Source: Paludibacteraceae bacterium (GTDB lineage Bacteria; Bacteroidota; Bacteroidia; Bacteroidales; Paludibacteraceae). From it: a stretch of 10,511 bases of DNA. The stretch covers positions 1 to 10,511 of the forward strand of contig JAEDGZ010000040.1 of the NCBI GenBank assembly GCA_016297215.1, written 5' to 3'. Of this stretch, positions 1 through 6,622 are shown in pieces (positions within the stretch are counted from its first letter, which is position 1; each line of letters begins with the position of its first letter). The notes beneath the pieces were generated by a model that was not told the DNA's origin, did no database searches, and saw nothing but the letters and a program-made list of their open reading frames with translations. Made by a program: the position numbers and the translations under genes.

Positions 1-52
1 GAGCGTCAGATTCCGGTTCTGAAGGTCCTGGGTTTGAGTCCCAGCGGGGTCA
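1..52 (+). tRNA. tRNA-Arg (anticodon CCG), 5' end cut off by the window
   Basis: The 3' part of a tRNA is visible. The anticodon arm has the stem TCAGA (6-10) and TCTGA (18-22) around the 7-base loop TTCCGGT, with anticodon CCG at 13-15, which reads the arginine codon CGG. A 5-nt variable region (23-27) follows. The T arm has stem CTGGG (28-32) and CCCAG (40-44) with loop TTTGAGT. The acceptor 3' strand is CGGGGTC (45-51) with discriminator A at 52. CCA is not encoded. The D-stem 3' half (GAGC) starts at base 1; the D loop and acceptor 5' strand lie outside the window. The T loop has T where the near-universal C56 is expected. Confidence 0.93.
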
Positions 53-66
53 CAAGTAAGTTGGGA

Positions 67-106
67 GAGGCTGTCTAACCTTGATTGGTTAGGCAGTCTC
101 TTTTTT
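67..106 (+). terminator. Intrinsic terminator of the tRNA-Arg transcript
   Basis: A 14-bp hairpin pairs GAGGCTGTCTAACC (67-80) with GGTTAGGCAGTCTC (87-100), including two G-T wobble pairs. The loop is TTGATT, and six T follow at 101-106. It lies 14 nt after the tRNA 3' end, which fits a tRNA transcript ending here. Confidence 0.9.
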
Positions 107-176
107 GCGGCATGTCAAAAATAATGAGAGGGCGAAATAAGAAACATATACTTCGAAACGCTGATAATTCTTTTAA

Positions 177-304
177 TTCAACAAAAATTTCCAAAAACTA
201 TTTGAAGATTTTTTCTTTAACATATAATTTTCGTTTAATTAATCATTAATTCATTGCCTGAAACAAATTAGACTTTGAGTGCTGAAATCGGAAGGTTTAT
301 ATCG
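177..304 (+). repeat. AT-rich promoter-like block, copy A
   Basis: This stretch matches 8137-8262 in the same orientation. The first 21 bases (177-197, starting TTCAACAAAAATTTCC) are identical in both copies. A second island, 235-255, matches 8191-8211 at 20 of 21 positions. A third set of matches covers ATTAG-CTTTGA, CTGAAA and TTATATCG. Between islands the copies differ by substitutions and small indels. The islands TTTG (274-277) and TATATCG (298-304), 20 nt apart, are spaced like the -33 and -7 elements of a Bacteroidetes promoter, although the -7 match to TAnnTTTG is imperfect. No recognisable gene follows. Confidence 0.7.
274..304 (+). promoter_or_regulatory. Possible promoter inside copy A of the AT-rich block
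   Basis: TTTG (274-277), a 20-nt spacer and TATATCG (298-304). Both elements and the spacing (within 1 nt) are kept in copy B upstream of surE. The -7 element deviates from TAnnTTTG. Transcription would start near 311, where no gene is recognisable. That a promoter acts here is inferred from conservation and spacing. Confidence 0.35.
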
Positions 305-595
305 GGCTCGCGTACAATTAACAAAAAGAAAGCAGGCGTTGTAATTTTAGTACAAAAAGACACTCGGCGAAGACGGCTTTAGACCCTTATATAAACCTTA
401 TTTAAGCCTTAGTATTGAGTGGAGGTATCAGGAATAACACATTGATAGGAAAATATATGAAAAGACGAACAAAATGATTATTCCTTCTTGTGTTACGATT
501 GGGGGTAGAGCGATGTCCGTTGTCGGGCGGGGGAAGGAAGTCATTTCTTCAAAAACATGGAAACGGGCAACAAAACGGAGATTTTTACCAAAAAA
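305..595. other. Non-coding gap between copy A and the rfbA promoter
   Basis: I find no supported gene here. A six-codon reading frame (MKRRTK, 457-477) overlaps by ATGA the start of a longer frame, but that longer frame runs through the rfbA promoter and leader hairpin and looks accidental. A minus-strand frame over 428-649 also crosses the promoter and matches nothing I know. Weak complementarity is present: GGAATAA (431-437) with TTATTCC (478-484), and TAACAC (435-440) with GTGTTA (490-495). I see no intrinsic terminator. The segment could be a long leader or a small RNA driven from copy A, or plain spacer. Confidence 0.5.
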
Positions 596-627
596 TTTGG
601 GAATGAGGATTTTTTTTTGTATCTTTG
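596..627 (+). promoter_or_regulatory. Bacteroidetes-type promoter for rfbA
   Basis: TTTG at 596-599 (-33), a 20-nt spacer, and TATCTTTG at 620-627 (-7), matching the known Bacteroidetes housekeeping consensus TTTG / TAnnTTTG. The spacer ends in a run of T. Transcription would start near 634, about 70 nt upstream of the rfbA start codon. Confidence 0.85.
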
Positions 628-654
628 CAGGCGAAATTTTTGGACCCACCCCAT

Positions 655-674
655 CCCTCCCTACAAAGGGAGGG
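655..674 (+). repeat. GC-rich hairpin in the rfbA leader, resembling a dispersed Bacteroidetes palindrome
   Basis: CCCTCCCT (655-662) and AGGGAGGG (667-674) form a perfect 8-bp stem with loop ACAA. It lies between the predicted transcription start and the rfbA start codon. No T run follows, so it is not a typical terminator. From general familiarity, similar CCCTCCC/GGGAGGG palindromes are dispersed in many Bacteroidetes genomes; only one copy is in this window. Confidence 0.6.
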
Positions 675-704
675 AGTTAAGTTGGATAATTAACTATTTA
701 GGAT

Positions 705-1586
705 ATGAAAGGAATTATATTGGCGGGAGGTAGCGCGACGCGCTTGTACCCATTGAGCAAAGCGATTAGTAAGCAGATCATGCCGGTGTATGACAAGCCG
801 ATGATTTACTATCCGTTGTCCACGCTGATGTTGGCGGGGATACGGGAGGTGCTGGTAATTTCGACTCCTCGCGACCTGCCGATGTTCAGAGAGTTGTTGG
901 GCGATGGGAGTCGCATCGGCATGCAGATAGAGTACAAGATACAGGAGGTGCCAAACGGGTTGGCGCAGGCGTTTGTACTGGGTAAGGAATTCCTCGGTGG
1001 TGAGCCCGGGTGTTTAATTTTAGGGGACAACATGTTCTACGGGCAGGGCTTCAGCAAGATGCTACGCGAGGCAGTTGCCGATGTGGAAAGCGGCGAAGCG
1101 GGGGCTTGCATCTTCGGCTATGAAGTGAGCGACCCGCGTGCATACGGTGTGGTGGAGTTTGACAGTGAGGGGAAGGTGCTGAGCCTTGAGGAGAAGCCTG
1201 CTCAACCGAAGAGCCGTTATGCAGTGCCCGGGTTGTATTTCTACAACAAGAGTGTGTGCGAGAAGGCGGCTGTGTTGGAGCCGAGTGCGCGCGGGGAGTA
1301 TGAGATAACCGACCTGAACAAGATGTTCCTGAGGGAAGGGACGCTGAAAGTGAAGTTGTTCGGTCGCGGTTTTGCATGGTTGGATACGGGTAACTGCGAC
1401 AGCCTGCTGGAAGCCGGGAACTTCATCGCGACGATACAGAACAGGCAGGGATTCTATGTAAGTTGCATAGAGGAGATTGCTTGGCGAAACGGCTGGATAA
1501 GCACAGAGACGCTGGCGGCATTGGGGAAGGAGATGAAGACGGCTTACGGGCGATACCTTGAGGGGCTGGCGGAGCACGCGAAGTGA
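705..1586 (+). CDS. rfbA: Glucose-1-phosphate thymidylyltransferase (RmlA/RfbA)
   Basis: This 293-aa cytoplasmic enzyme makes dTDP-glucose from dTTP and glucose-1-phosphate, the first step of dTDP-L-rhamnose and related deoxysugar synthesis for surface glycans. Visible motifs are the nucleotide-binding loop LAGGSATRLYP (6-16) with the following ISKQ lysine (K23), VYDKPMIYYPLSTLMLAGI (28-46), LGDNMFYG (106-113) with the metal-binding D108, EEKP (162-165), YEITDLN (199-205) and WLDTG (225-229) with the second metal-binding D227. Length is normal for the family. The loop has A where many homologues have G (SGTR); I recall this variant from Bacteroidales relatives. It has its own promoter at 596-627. 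No rfbB, rfbC or rfbD lies nearby, so the rest of the pathway must be encoded elsewhere. Confidence 0.96.
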   Translation: MKGIILAGGSATRLYPLSKAISKQIMPVYDKPMIYYPLSTLMLAGIREVLVISTPRDLPMFRELLGDGSRIGMQIEYKIQEVPNGLAQAFVLGKEFLGGEPGCLILGDNMFYGQGFSKMLREAVADVESGEAGACIFGYEVSDPRAYGVVEFDSEGKVLSLEEKPAQPKSRYAVPGLYFYNKSVCEKAAVLEPSARGEYEITDLNKMFLREGTLKVKLFGRGFAWLDTGNCDSLLEAGNFIATIQNRQGFYVSCIEEIAWRNGWISTETLAALGKEMKTAYGRYLEGLAEHAK

Positions 1587-1648
1587 TTTTGGCGATATGG
1601 CGTGCAATGAGGATTCCTACTGAAAAAACATCCCTATTGACACTTACC

Positions 1649-1775
1649 GCAGGCGAGACGCCTGCATACCCGGACAATAGTCGCAGCGCTAATCAAGCAG
1701 GCGAGACGCCTGCATACCCGGACAATAGTCGCAGCGCTAATCATAGCAGGCGGGGACGCCTGCGCACACCGGACA
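1649..1775. repeat. Three tandem ~48-bp units, each with a GCAGGCG/CGCCTGC palindrome
   Basis: Unit 1 starts at 1649, unit 2 at 1697 and unit 3 at 1746. Each opens with a palindrome of 7-bp arms: GCAGGCGAGACGCCTGC at 1649-1665 and 1697-1713, and a one-base-longer GCAGGCGGGGACGCCTGC at 1746-1763. Units 1 and 2 are nearly identical over their whole length and also share ATACCCGGACAATAG and the sub-palindrome AGCGCT (1685-1690, 1733-1738). Unit 3 keeps the palindrome and CCGGACA, then diverges. The array fills most of the 216-nt gap between rfbA and the HTCS gene. Translated, it gives the repeated AGETPAYPDN string typical of spurious ORFs over this repeat class. Role unknown; each unit could form an RNA hairpin, but no T run follows. 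Confidence 0.9.
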
Positions 1776-1802
1776 AATTTAACTTGCTTAAAAAATAATC
1801 CT

Positions 1803-4800
1803 ATGAAACATATTGCATTGAATAGTTGTATGCGTTATCAATGGTGTAAAATCCTGCTTTTGAGTTTTGTCGGCATTTTGACGGCAAGCGGTTTCGTGTA
1901 TGCGGATACTACGGAGCATTACTTGGTGAAGCACTACTCGGTAGAGGACGGGTTGAGCCAAAAGACGGTGATGTCCATTTTTCAAGACCGTCAGGGATAT
2001 ATGTGGTTTGGCACATGGGATGGTTTGAATCGGTTTGACGGGTACAATTTCCGCGTATTCAAAGCCATGGATAACAAGCAAGAGGCGCAGGTGAACAATC
2101 GCGTGGACTTGATATATGAAGATGAGGAAGAGCAGCTGTGGTGGATGACCTACGATCGGCATTTCTATATGTTAGACAAACTTCGTCAGGTGATGACTCA
2201 AAAGGCGGAGAGCGAGATTCCCAACGCTATGCGTGAGGAGATGGAGCAGATGCACGAGACCTTGATCGTGGATGATAACAGCGTGGCGTGGCAAGTGAGT
2301 GATAAAGAAGGGATTAGTCGATATAGAGACGGCAAGTGGAAGCACTTTACTCCTGCTTTAGATAGTCGGTACGCAGGTCAGTTGGACAAGAACTTGATTG
2401 TGGTGGAAGATCGTTTCGGTAGGACATGGGTGAACCCTACGGGTGGCGGTTGGAGTTATTACGACATGGAGAAAGATGCGTTGGTGAATCCTCTGAAGGG
2501 ACAGTTGACCAATATGATTCACACCGCGTATGTGGATAGAGAGGGAATGATGTGGGTAGCGACTTACGATGGAGGTGTAGATTGCATCAACATGGAGCCT
2601 CAGCCGTATATCTTGCATGATTTACGTAAGTCGGAGCAGGATTTGGGGGAAGTGCGTGCCTTCGTAGCGTTGCAAAACGGCGAGATACAAAAGATAGTGA
2701 AGAATCGCTGGCGTGTGTACTGCGGTTTGGATAGCGAGCACGGGCGTATATACGGCACCAAGGGCAACGGACTGATGCGCCCAACAGGCGTGCGAGTAGC
2801 GACGAGCCATGGCAATATCTACGATGTAGTGGAAGGTAAAGAGGGGACATTGTATGTAGCCACCTACGGCGACGGCATCAATGTACTGACATATAACGCG
2901 GCGACGGGCAGTTATCGCAAACCTATGGTTATCGGCGCAGGACTGAATGTGCGCACATTGCTGCTGCAAGACAGCGTGCTATGGGGTGGTACGACGAAGG
3001 GTCTGCTGCGCGTGGATTTGCGCGATATGAGCAGCCGACTATTGCCTTGCTACGATGTGCGCGCGTTGTTTGTGGGTCAAGGGAAGTTATGGATAGGTAC
3101 TTTCGGAGGTGGTCTGCGCGTGTTGGATTTGACGCAAGCCGACACAACGATCGAGCGCGTAAGCACGATGCAAGACATTGTGATGAGCATGATTGGCGAC
3201 GAGAACTATCTATGGTTTTGCTCGGAGAATGATATCACGCAGATGGAAATGGCGACGGGCGATTGCAAATACTTCAATGCCTTGGACGGTCATGCCAACG
3301 CATGGTTCACCGAGGCAAAGGCCATTCGTCAAGCAGACGGCGTAGTGCTGTTTGGCTACACGGAGGGGTATTGCAGTTTTGATCCCAATGCCGTGCGTTC
3401 TACACAATCCGTTCCCCCCTTGCAAATCATCTGCTGCCACACCGAAGGCGGGAAAATCGATATGCGGAAACCGATAGCGATTGAGAACGGCGAGGATTTC
3501 GGCGTGGAGTATGCCGCACTGGAGTATATAGGGGCAGACCAGATTTCCTATTCTTACAAGATGGAAGGTCTGCAAAATGAGTGGACGGCAGTGTTTGACC
3601 AGCGTAAACTGATATTCAGCAATTTAGGGCATGGGAAATACACCCTGCATGTACGCTCTACCAATCGCGAGGGTTTAGAGGTTGCCAACGAGATTACCCT
3701 TCCGATCTTTGTAAAGCAGTCGCCTTGGTGCAGTTGGTGGGCAATATGTCTGTACATCATTTGTGCGTTGCTGATAGTGGGAGCCGTATGTTACGTGCTT
3801 TGGAGCAAGAATATGCTCCAACAAAAGATTAAGGTGGAGCAACAGGTTACGGATATAAAGTTGCGTTTCTTCACGAACATCAGCCATGAGTTGCGTACGC
3901 CGCTGACGCTGATTATCGGTCCTGTAACGAACATCCTGAATACGGAGCGTCTGTCGAACAGTGCTCGCGGGCAGCTGGAGATAGTGCTGAGCAATAGTCA
4001 GCGGATGCTTAGGATGGTGAATCAGTTGCTTGACTTCCGCAAGATACAAAACAACAAGATGCGGCTGAAAGTGCAGAAGAGCAACTTAGGGGCAATCGTG
4101 GATGACACGTGCGCGAACTTCAAGAAAGAAGCCTACGACAAGCATATCAACTTCACCGTGGAGAAACATGCCAAGGATAGCACGGTGTGGGTAGATAGAG
4201 GGCGTGTGGATACCATCCTATTCAACCTGCTGAGCAATGCGTTTAAGTTCACCCCCTCCGGCAAGAGCATCAAGGTCATTGTGGACGAGAAACCCGGGTA
4301 TGTAATGATGATCGTGAAAGACGAGGGAATCGGCATTCCGATGGAGAAGCGCAGTGTGCTGTTCGAGCGTTTCTCGAGCAACAACGAGTTGAGCAACCAG
4401 AATCACAACACGGGAACGGGCATCGGCATGAACCTGATTAAGGAACTGGTTGACCTTCACCACGGTTTCATAGAGGTAGAGAGCGAGGTAGGCAAAGGCT
4501 CGACCTTCACGGTGCTATTCCAGTGCGGAACGGAGCATTTCGGGCAAGAGGTGGATATCGTGGTGGACGATACGAGTACCAGCGTGCCGGGGACACCCAA
4601 GGAGACGCTGGAGAATAAGTTGGCGGACATAGAGAGCCAGCAAGACAAGCGCAGGATGGTGCTAGTGGTGGACGATAACGAAGATATGCGTACATTCCTC
4701 GGGAATATCCTTAGTAGCGATTATCGCGTGCGGAAAGCAGCAGACGGCGTAGAGGCGCTGAAAGATATAGAGCAGGAGATTCCGGACGTGATCATAACGG

Positions 4801-5435
4801 ACCTGATGATGCCGAATATGGACGGGCTCGAACTGACAAAACAAGTGAAACAATCGGCAGACTTGACGCACGTGCCTATCATCCTGCTGAGTGCGAAATC
4901 TGCAATCGAGAGCCGCTTGCAAGCGATGCAGGAGGGTGCGGACGATTATGTAACGAAGCCGTTTGAGCCGGAGTATCTGCGTGCCCGCGTGAAGAACCTG
5001 ATAAAACAACGGCAGATATTGGAGACGAGTTATCGTCAGCGACTGATGAAGCTTGACCCGCAGAAGACAGACGATGAATTCAAGGGAGACTCGTTCCTCG
5101 CTAAACTGCTGAATATCATGGATAAGCAGATGGATAACAATGCGCTGACCGTGGATGAGTTGGTGGACGATATGGGCATGGGTAGGACGGTGTTCTTCAA
5201 CAAGTTGAAGAGCCTGACGGGTTTGAGCCCTGTGGAGTTCATCCGCGAGATGCGTATCAAGCGTGCCGCGCAGCTGCTGGAGCAGAAGAATTACAACATC
5301 ACCGAGGTAACGTATATGGTGGGTATGAACGACTCTCGTTACTTTGCGAAGTGCTTCAAAGCCACCTACGGGGTAACGCCTTCGGAGTACAGGAAACAAC
5401 GGTTGGAAGACTTGGAGAAAGAAAAGAAGAAGTAA
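1803..5435 (+). CDS. Hybrid two-component system sensor/regulator (HTCS)
   Basis: This 1210-aa one-protein phosphorelay sits in the inner membrane. In the family, a periplasmic ligand, often an oligosaccharide, controls an attached DNA-binding domain. Domains in order: signal peptide (cleavage probably after VYA, residue 34); Reg_prop beta-propeller repeats (about 50-535), clear at GYMWFGTWDGLNRFDG (65-80), GMMWVATYDGG (248-258), GTLYVATYGDGINVL (348-362) and KLWIGTFGGGLRVLD (428-442); a Y_Y_Y domain (about 560-636); a membrane helix (646-667); HisKA with SHELRTP and phospho-acceptor H695; HATPase with N808/N812, DEGIGI (840-845) and GTGIGMNL (871-878); a receiver with D957/D958, phospho-acceptor D1000, S1030 and K1052; and an AraC-type HTH (about 1114-1197). 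All catalytic residues are present. The sensor, about 610 residues, is shorter than in typical 1300-1400-aa members. No susC/susD is nearby. M10 is an alternative start. The next gene starts 7 nt after the stop. Confidence 0.95.
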   Translation: MKHIALNSCMRYQWCKILLLSFVGILTASGFVYADTTEHYLVKHYSVEDGLSQKTVMSIFQDRQGYMWFGTWDGLNRFDGYNFRVFKAMDNKQEAQVNNRVDLIYEDEEEQLWWMTYDRHFYMLDKLRQVMTQKAESEIPNAMREEMEQMHETLIVDDNSVAWQVSDKEGISRYRDGKWKHFTPALDSRYAGQLDKNLIVVEDRFGRTWVNPTGGGWSYYDMEKDALVNPLKGQLTNMIHTAYVDREGMMWVATYDGGVDCINMEPQPYILHDLRKSEQDLGEVRAFVALQNGEIQKIVKNRWRVYCGLDSEHGRIYGTKGNGLMRPTGVRVATSHGNIYDVVEGKEGTLYVATYGDGINVLTYNAATGSYRKPMVIGAGLNVRTLLLQDSVLWGGTTKGLLRVDLRDMSSRLLPCYDVRALFVGQGKLWIGTFGGGLRVLDLTQADTTIERVSTMQDIVMSMIGDENYLWFCSENDITQMEMATGDCKYFNALDGHANAWFTEAKAIRQADGVVLFGYTEGYCSFDPNAVRSTQSVPPLQIICCHTEGGKIDMRKPIAIENGEDFGVEYAALEYIGADQISYSYKMEGLQNEWTAVFDQRKLIFSNLGHGKYTLHVRSTNREGLEVANEITLPIFVKQSPWCSWWAICLYIICALLIVGAVCYVLWSKNMLQQKIKVEQQVTDIKLRFFTNISHELRTPLTLIIGPVTNILNTERLSNSARGQLEIVLSNSQRMLRMVNQLLDFRKIQNNKMRLKVQKSNLGAIVDDTCANFKKEAYDKHINFTVEKHAKDSTVWVDRGRVDTILFNLLSNAFKFTPSGKSIKVIVDEKPGYVMMIVKDEGIGIPMEKRSVLFERFSSNNELSNQNHNTGTGIGMNLIKELVDLHHGFIEVESEVGKGSTFTVLFQCGTEHFGQEVDIVVDDTSTSVPGTPKETLENKLADIESQQDKRRMVLVVDDNEDMRTFLGNILSSDYRVRKAADGVEALKDIEQEIPDVIITDLMMPNMDGLELTKQVKQSADLTHVPIILLSAKSAIESRLQAMQEGADDYVTKPFEPEYLRARVKNLIKQRQILETSYRQRLMKLDPQKTDDEFKGDSFLAKLLNIMDKQMDNNALTVDELVDDMGMGRTVFFNKLKSLTGLSPVEFIREMRIKRAAQLLEQKNYNITEVTYMVGMNDSRYFAKCFKATYGVTPSEYRKQRLEDLEKEKKK

Positions 5436-5442
5436 GGAAAGT

Positions 5443-5985
5443 ATGATAGACAATAGGCAATTGGTATGCTTTTTGTTCGTGTGCTTGTTGCTGTCGGCAG
5501 GCGGTTGCGGCGGCAGAGGTCCTCAACGTCCGAGCCAGCGGAGCGGTACAAAGCCCGAGGCGGACAGTGCGGCATTGGCGCTGATGGAGATGAACCAGCG
5601 CATGGCGATGGCTGCGGACGAAGAGGTGTTGCGCTACGTGCAAGGGCGAGAGGATGCGGAGCGTTTTGCGCAGATGCCTTTCAGCAATGCGTGGATGCGC
5701 ATTGTGGAGAGAGGGGATGAACAGAGCGCTAGCCCGCAGAAAGACGAGACATGGCGGCTGCATATCAAGACCTATTCGCTACATGGGCAACTGCTACTGG
5801 ATACAGAGCAGGAATATGTAATAGGAAGGAACGAACTGCCGATGTGTATCGAGATGAATATCAACGAGTGGCATCGCGGCGCAAAAGTAGTGATAGCGAC
5901 ACCGTGGTACGCTGCTTACGGCATGATGGGGACAGAAGACGTGCCGGCATACGAGAATGTATTATTGGAAATCAGCATATTATAA
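5443..5985 (+). CDS. Lipoprotein with a degenerate FKBP-like peptidyl-prolyl isomerase domain
   Basis: A 180-aa envelope protein. The N-terminus has a hydrophobic stretch (7-20) ending in a lipobox, LSAGGC, so C22 is the likely lipidated residue. No acidic residue follows the cysteine, so surface export is not indicated. A polar linker and a helical segment (about 41-68) precede a C-terminal half (about 84-180) that reads like an FKBP domain. Its best match is TPWYAAYGMMGTEDVPAYEN (153-172) followed by VLLEISIL, corresponding to the family's P-x-x-x-AYG...P-P-n-a-t-L-x-F-x-V-x-L ending. Several FKBP active-site aromatics appear replaced; the family's VIxGW region reads ELPMCIEMNI here. Catalysis is therefore doubtful and a chaperone-like role is possible. 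It follows the HTCS gene by 7 nt, with AAGGAAAG as a possible ribosome binding site, and precedes the next lipoprotein by 3 nt, so co-transcription is likely. Confidence 0.7.
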   Translation: MIDNRQLVCFLFVCLLLSAGGCGGRGPQRPSQRSGTKPEADSAALALMEMNQRMAMAADEEVLRYVQGREDAERFAQMPFSNAWMRIVERGDEQSASPQKDETWRLHIKTYSLHGQLLLDTEQEYVIGRNELPMCIEMNINEWHRGAKVVIATPWYAAYGMMGTEDVPAYENVLLEISIL

Positions 5986-5988
5986 CCG

Positions 5989-6567
5989 ATGAAAAAAGTA
6001 TTGTTAGGATATATCTGGCTTTGTGGCATACTGTTGCTGACGGGTTGCGAACAGAACAGTTACTCCGCACAGCGTGAACAGGAGGACAAACTGATAGCGA
6101 ACTACATCTCCCGCATGGGTATCCGCGTGCTGGAGGAGTGGCCAGGGGATGACTATGTATGGGAAGAGAAAGACTACTACCGCGTGGCGGGCTACGACGA
6201 TTTGTATTTCCACTTGGTGAGTCGCGGCGACTCGGTATATGTGAGCGCCTCGGGGGATACGGTGAAGATAGACCCGCTGAGCGGCGGCGAGACCATTCTG
6301 ATGCGCTACAAAGAGTATGAACTGACGGACGATTCCGACACCACCAGCAATTGGAACACTAATGACGCGCCCTACCCTACTGAGTTCAAGTACGATGGTT
6401 ATGGCGACAACAGCACTTCCTGCGTAGGCTGGCAAGTTGCTATCGGGTTGATGCGGTATTCTGACTCCGAGTGCAAGATGATAGTACCCAGCAAGCAGGG
6501 ATTCTCCGCCGCGATGCGGGAGGTAAAGCCATACGGGTATGATTTGAAGATGCGCGTGAAGCCATAA
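5989..6567 (+). CDS. DUF4827-like lipoprotein with an FKBP-like C-terminus
   Basis: A 192-aa lipoprotein: MKKVLLGYIWLCGILLLTGC carries a clear lipobox (LLTGC, C20), followed by E21. The segment with EDKLIANYISRMGIRVLEE (32-50) and the later NSTSCVGWQVAIGLMRYSDS (141-160) resembles the Bacteroidetes family DUF4827, from memory. Residues 148-191, with WQVAIGLM, KMIVPSKQGF and PYGYDLKMRV, follow the closing pattern of FKBP domains (GLxLM...G...xxPS...PY..L.x.V.L) but lack the AYG core, so isomerase activity is unlikely. It starts 3 nt after the preceding FKBP-like lipoprotein and lies 55 nt before glmM. From memory, DUF4827 genes often neighbour glmM in Bacteroidales. Function unknown. Confidence 0.75.
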   Translation: MKKVLLGYIWLCGILLLTGCEQNSYSAQREQEDKLIANYISRMGIRVLEEWPGDDYVWEEKDYYRVAGYDDLYFHLVSRGDSVYVSASGDTVKIDPLSGGETILMRYKEYELTDDSDTTSNWNTNDAPYPTEFKYDGYGDNSTSCVGWQVAIGLMRYSDSECKMIVPSKQGFSAAMREVKPYGYDLKMRVKP

Positions 6568-6622
6568 GTGCCATTGGCGTAGTTTTCGTAGCAATAATAA
6601 CATTTTTTAATTCTGATACAAT

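Noticed and set aside
305..595. A known structured RNA (tmRNA, 6S RNA, RNase P or riboswitch)
   Set aside because: I recognised no conserved core motif of these families and no terminator closing such an RNA.
428..649. A 73-codon minus-strand reading frame in the tRNA-rfbA gap
   Set aside because: It covers the rfbA promoter in antisense, has no recognisable domain and has no visible promoter of its own.
474..680. A 68-codon + strand reading frame upstream of rfbA
   Set aside because: It runs through the rfbA promoter (596-627) and leader hairpin, and its ending (PSLPTKGGS) is the usual translation of the CCCTCCC/GGGAGGG palindrome.
1649..1763. Palindromes as a terminator of rfbA
   Set aside because: The hairpins are good but no T run follows any of them, so intrinsic termination is not supported.
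1649..1775. Possible small CRISPR array
   Set aside because: The stretches between palindromes are near-identical in units 1 and 2, so they are not spacers; there are only three units and no cas gene is in the window.
1583..1798. A 71-codon + strand reading frame with repeated AGETPAYPDN motifs
   Set aside because: Its body is just the translation of the 48-bp palindromic repeats; the unit length is a multiple of three, so the frame stays open by chance. It also overlaps the rfbA stop.
6568..6622. A promoter for glmM in the short gap upstream
   Set aside because: TAGTTTTC (6580-6587) resembles the -7 element, but no TTTG lies at the right distance, so I did not call it.
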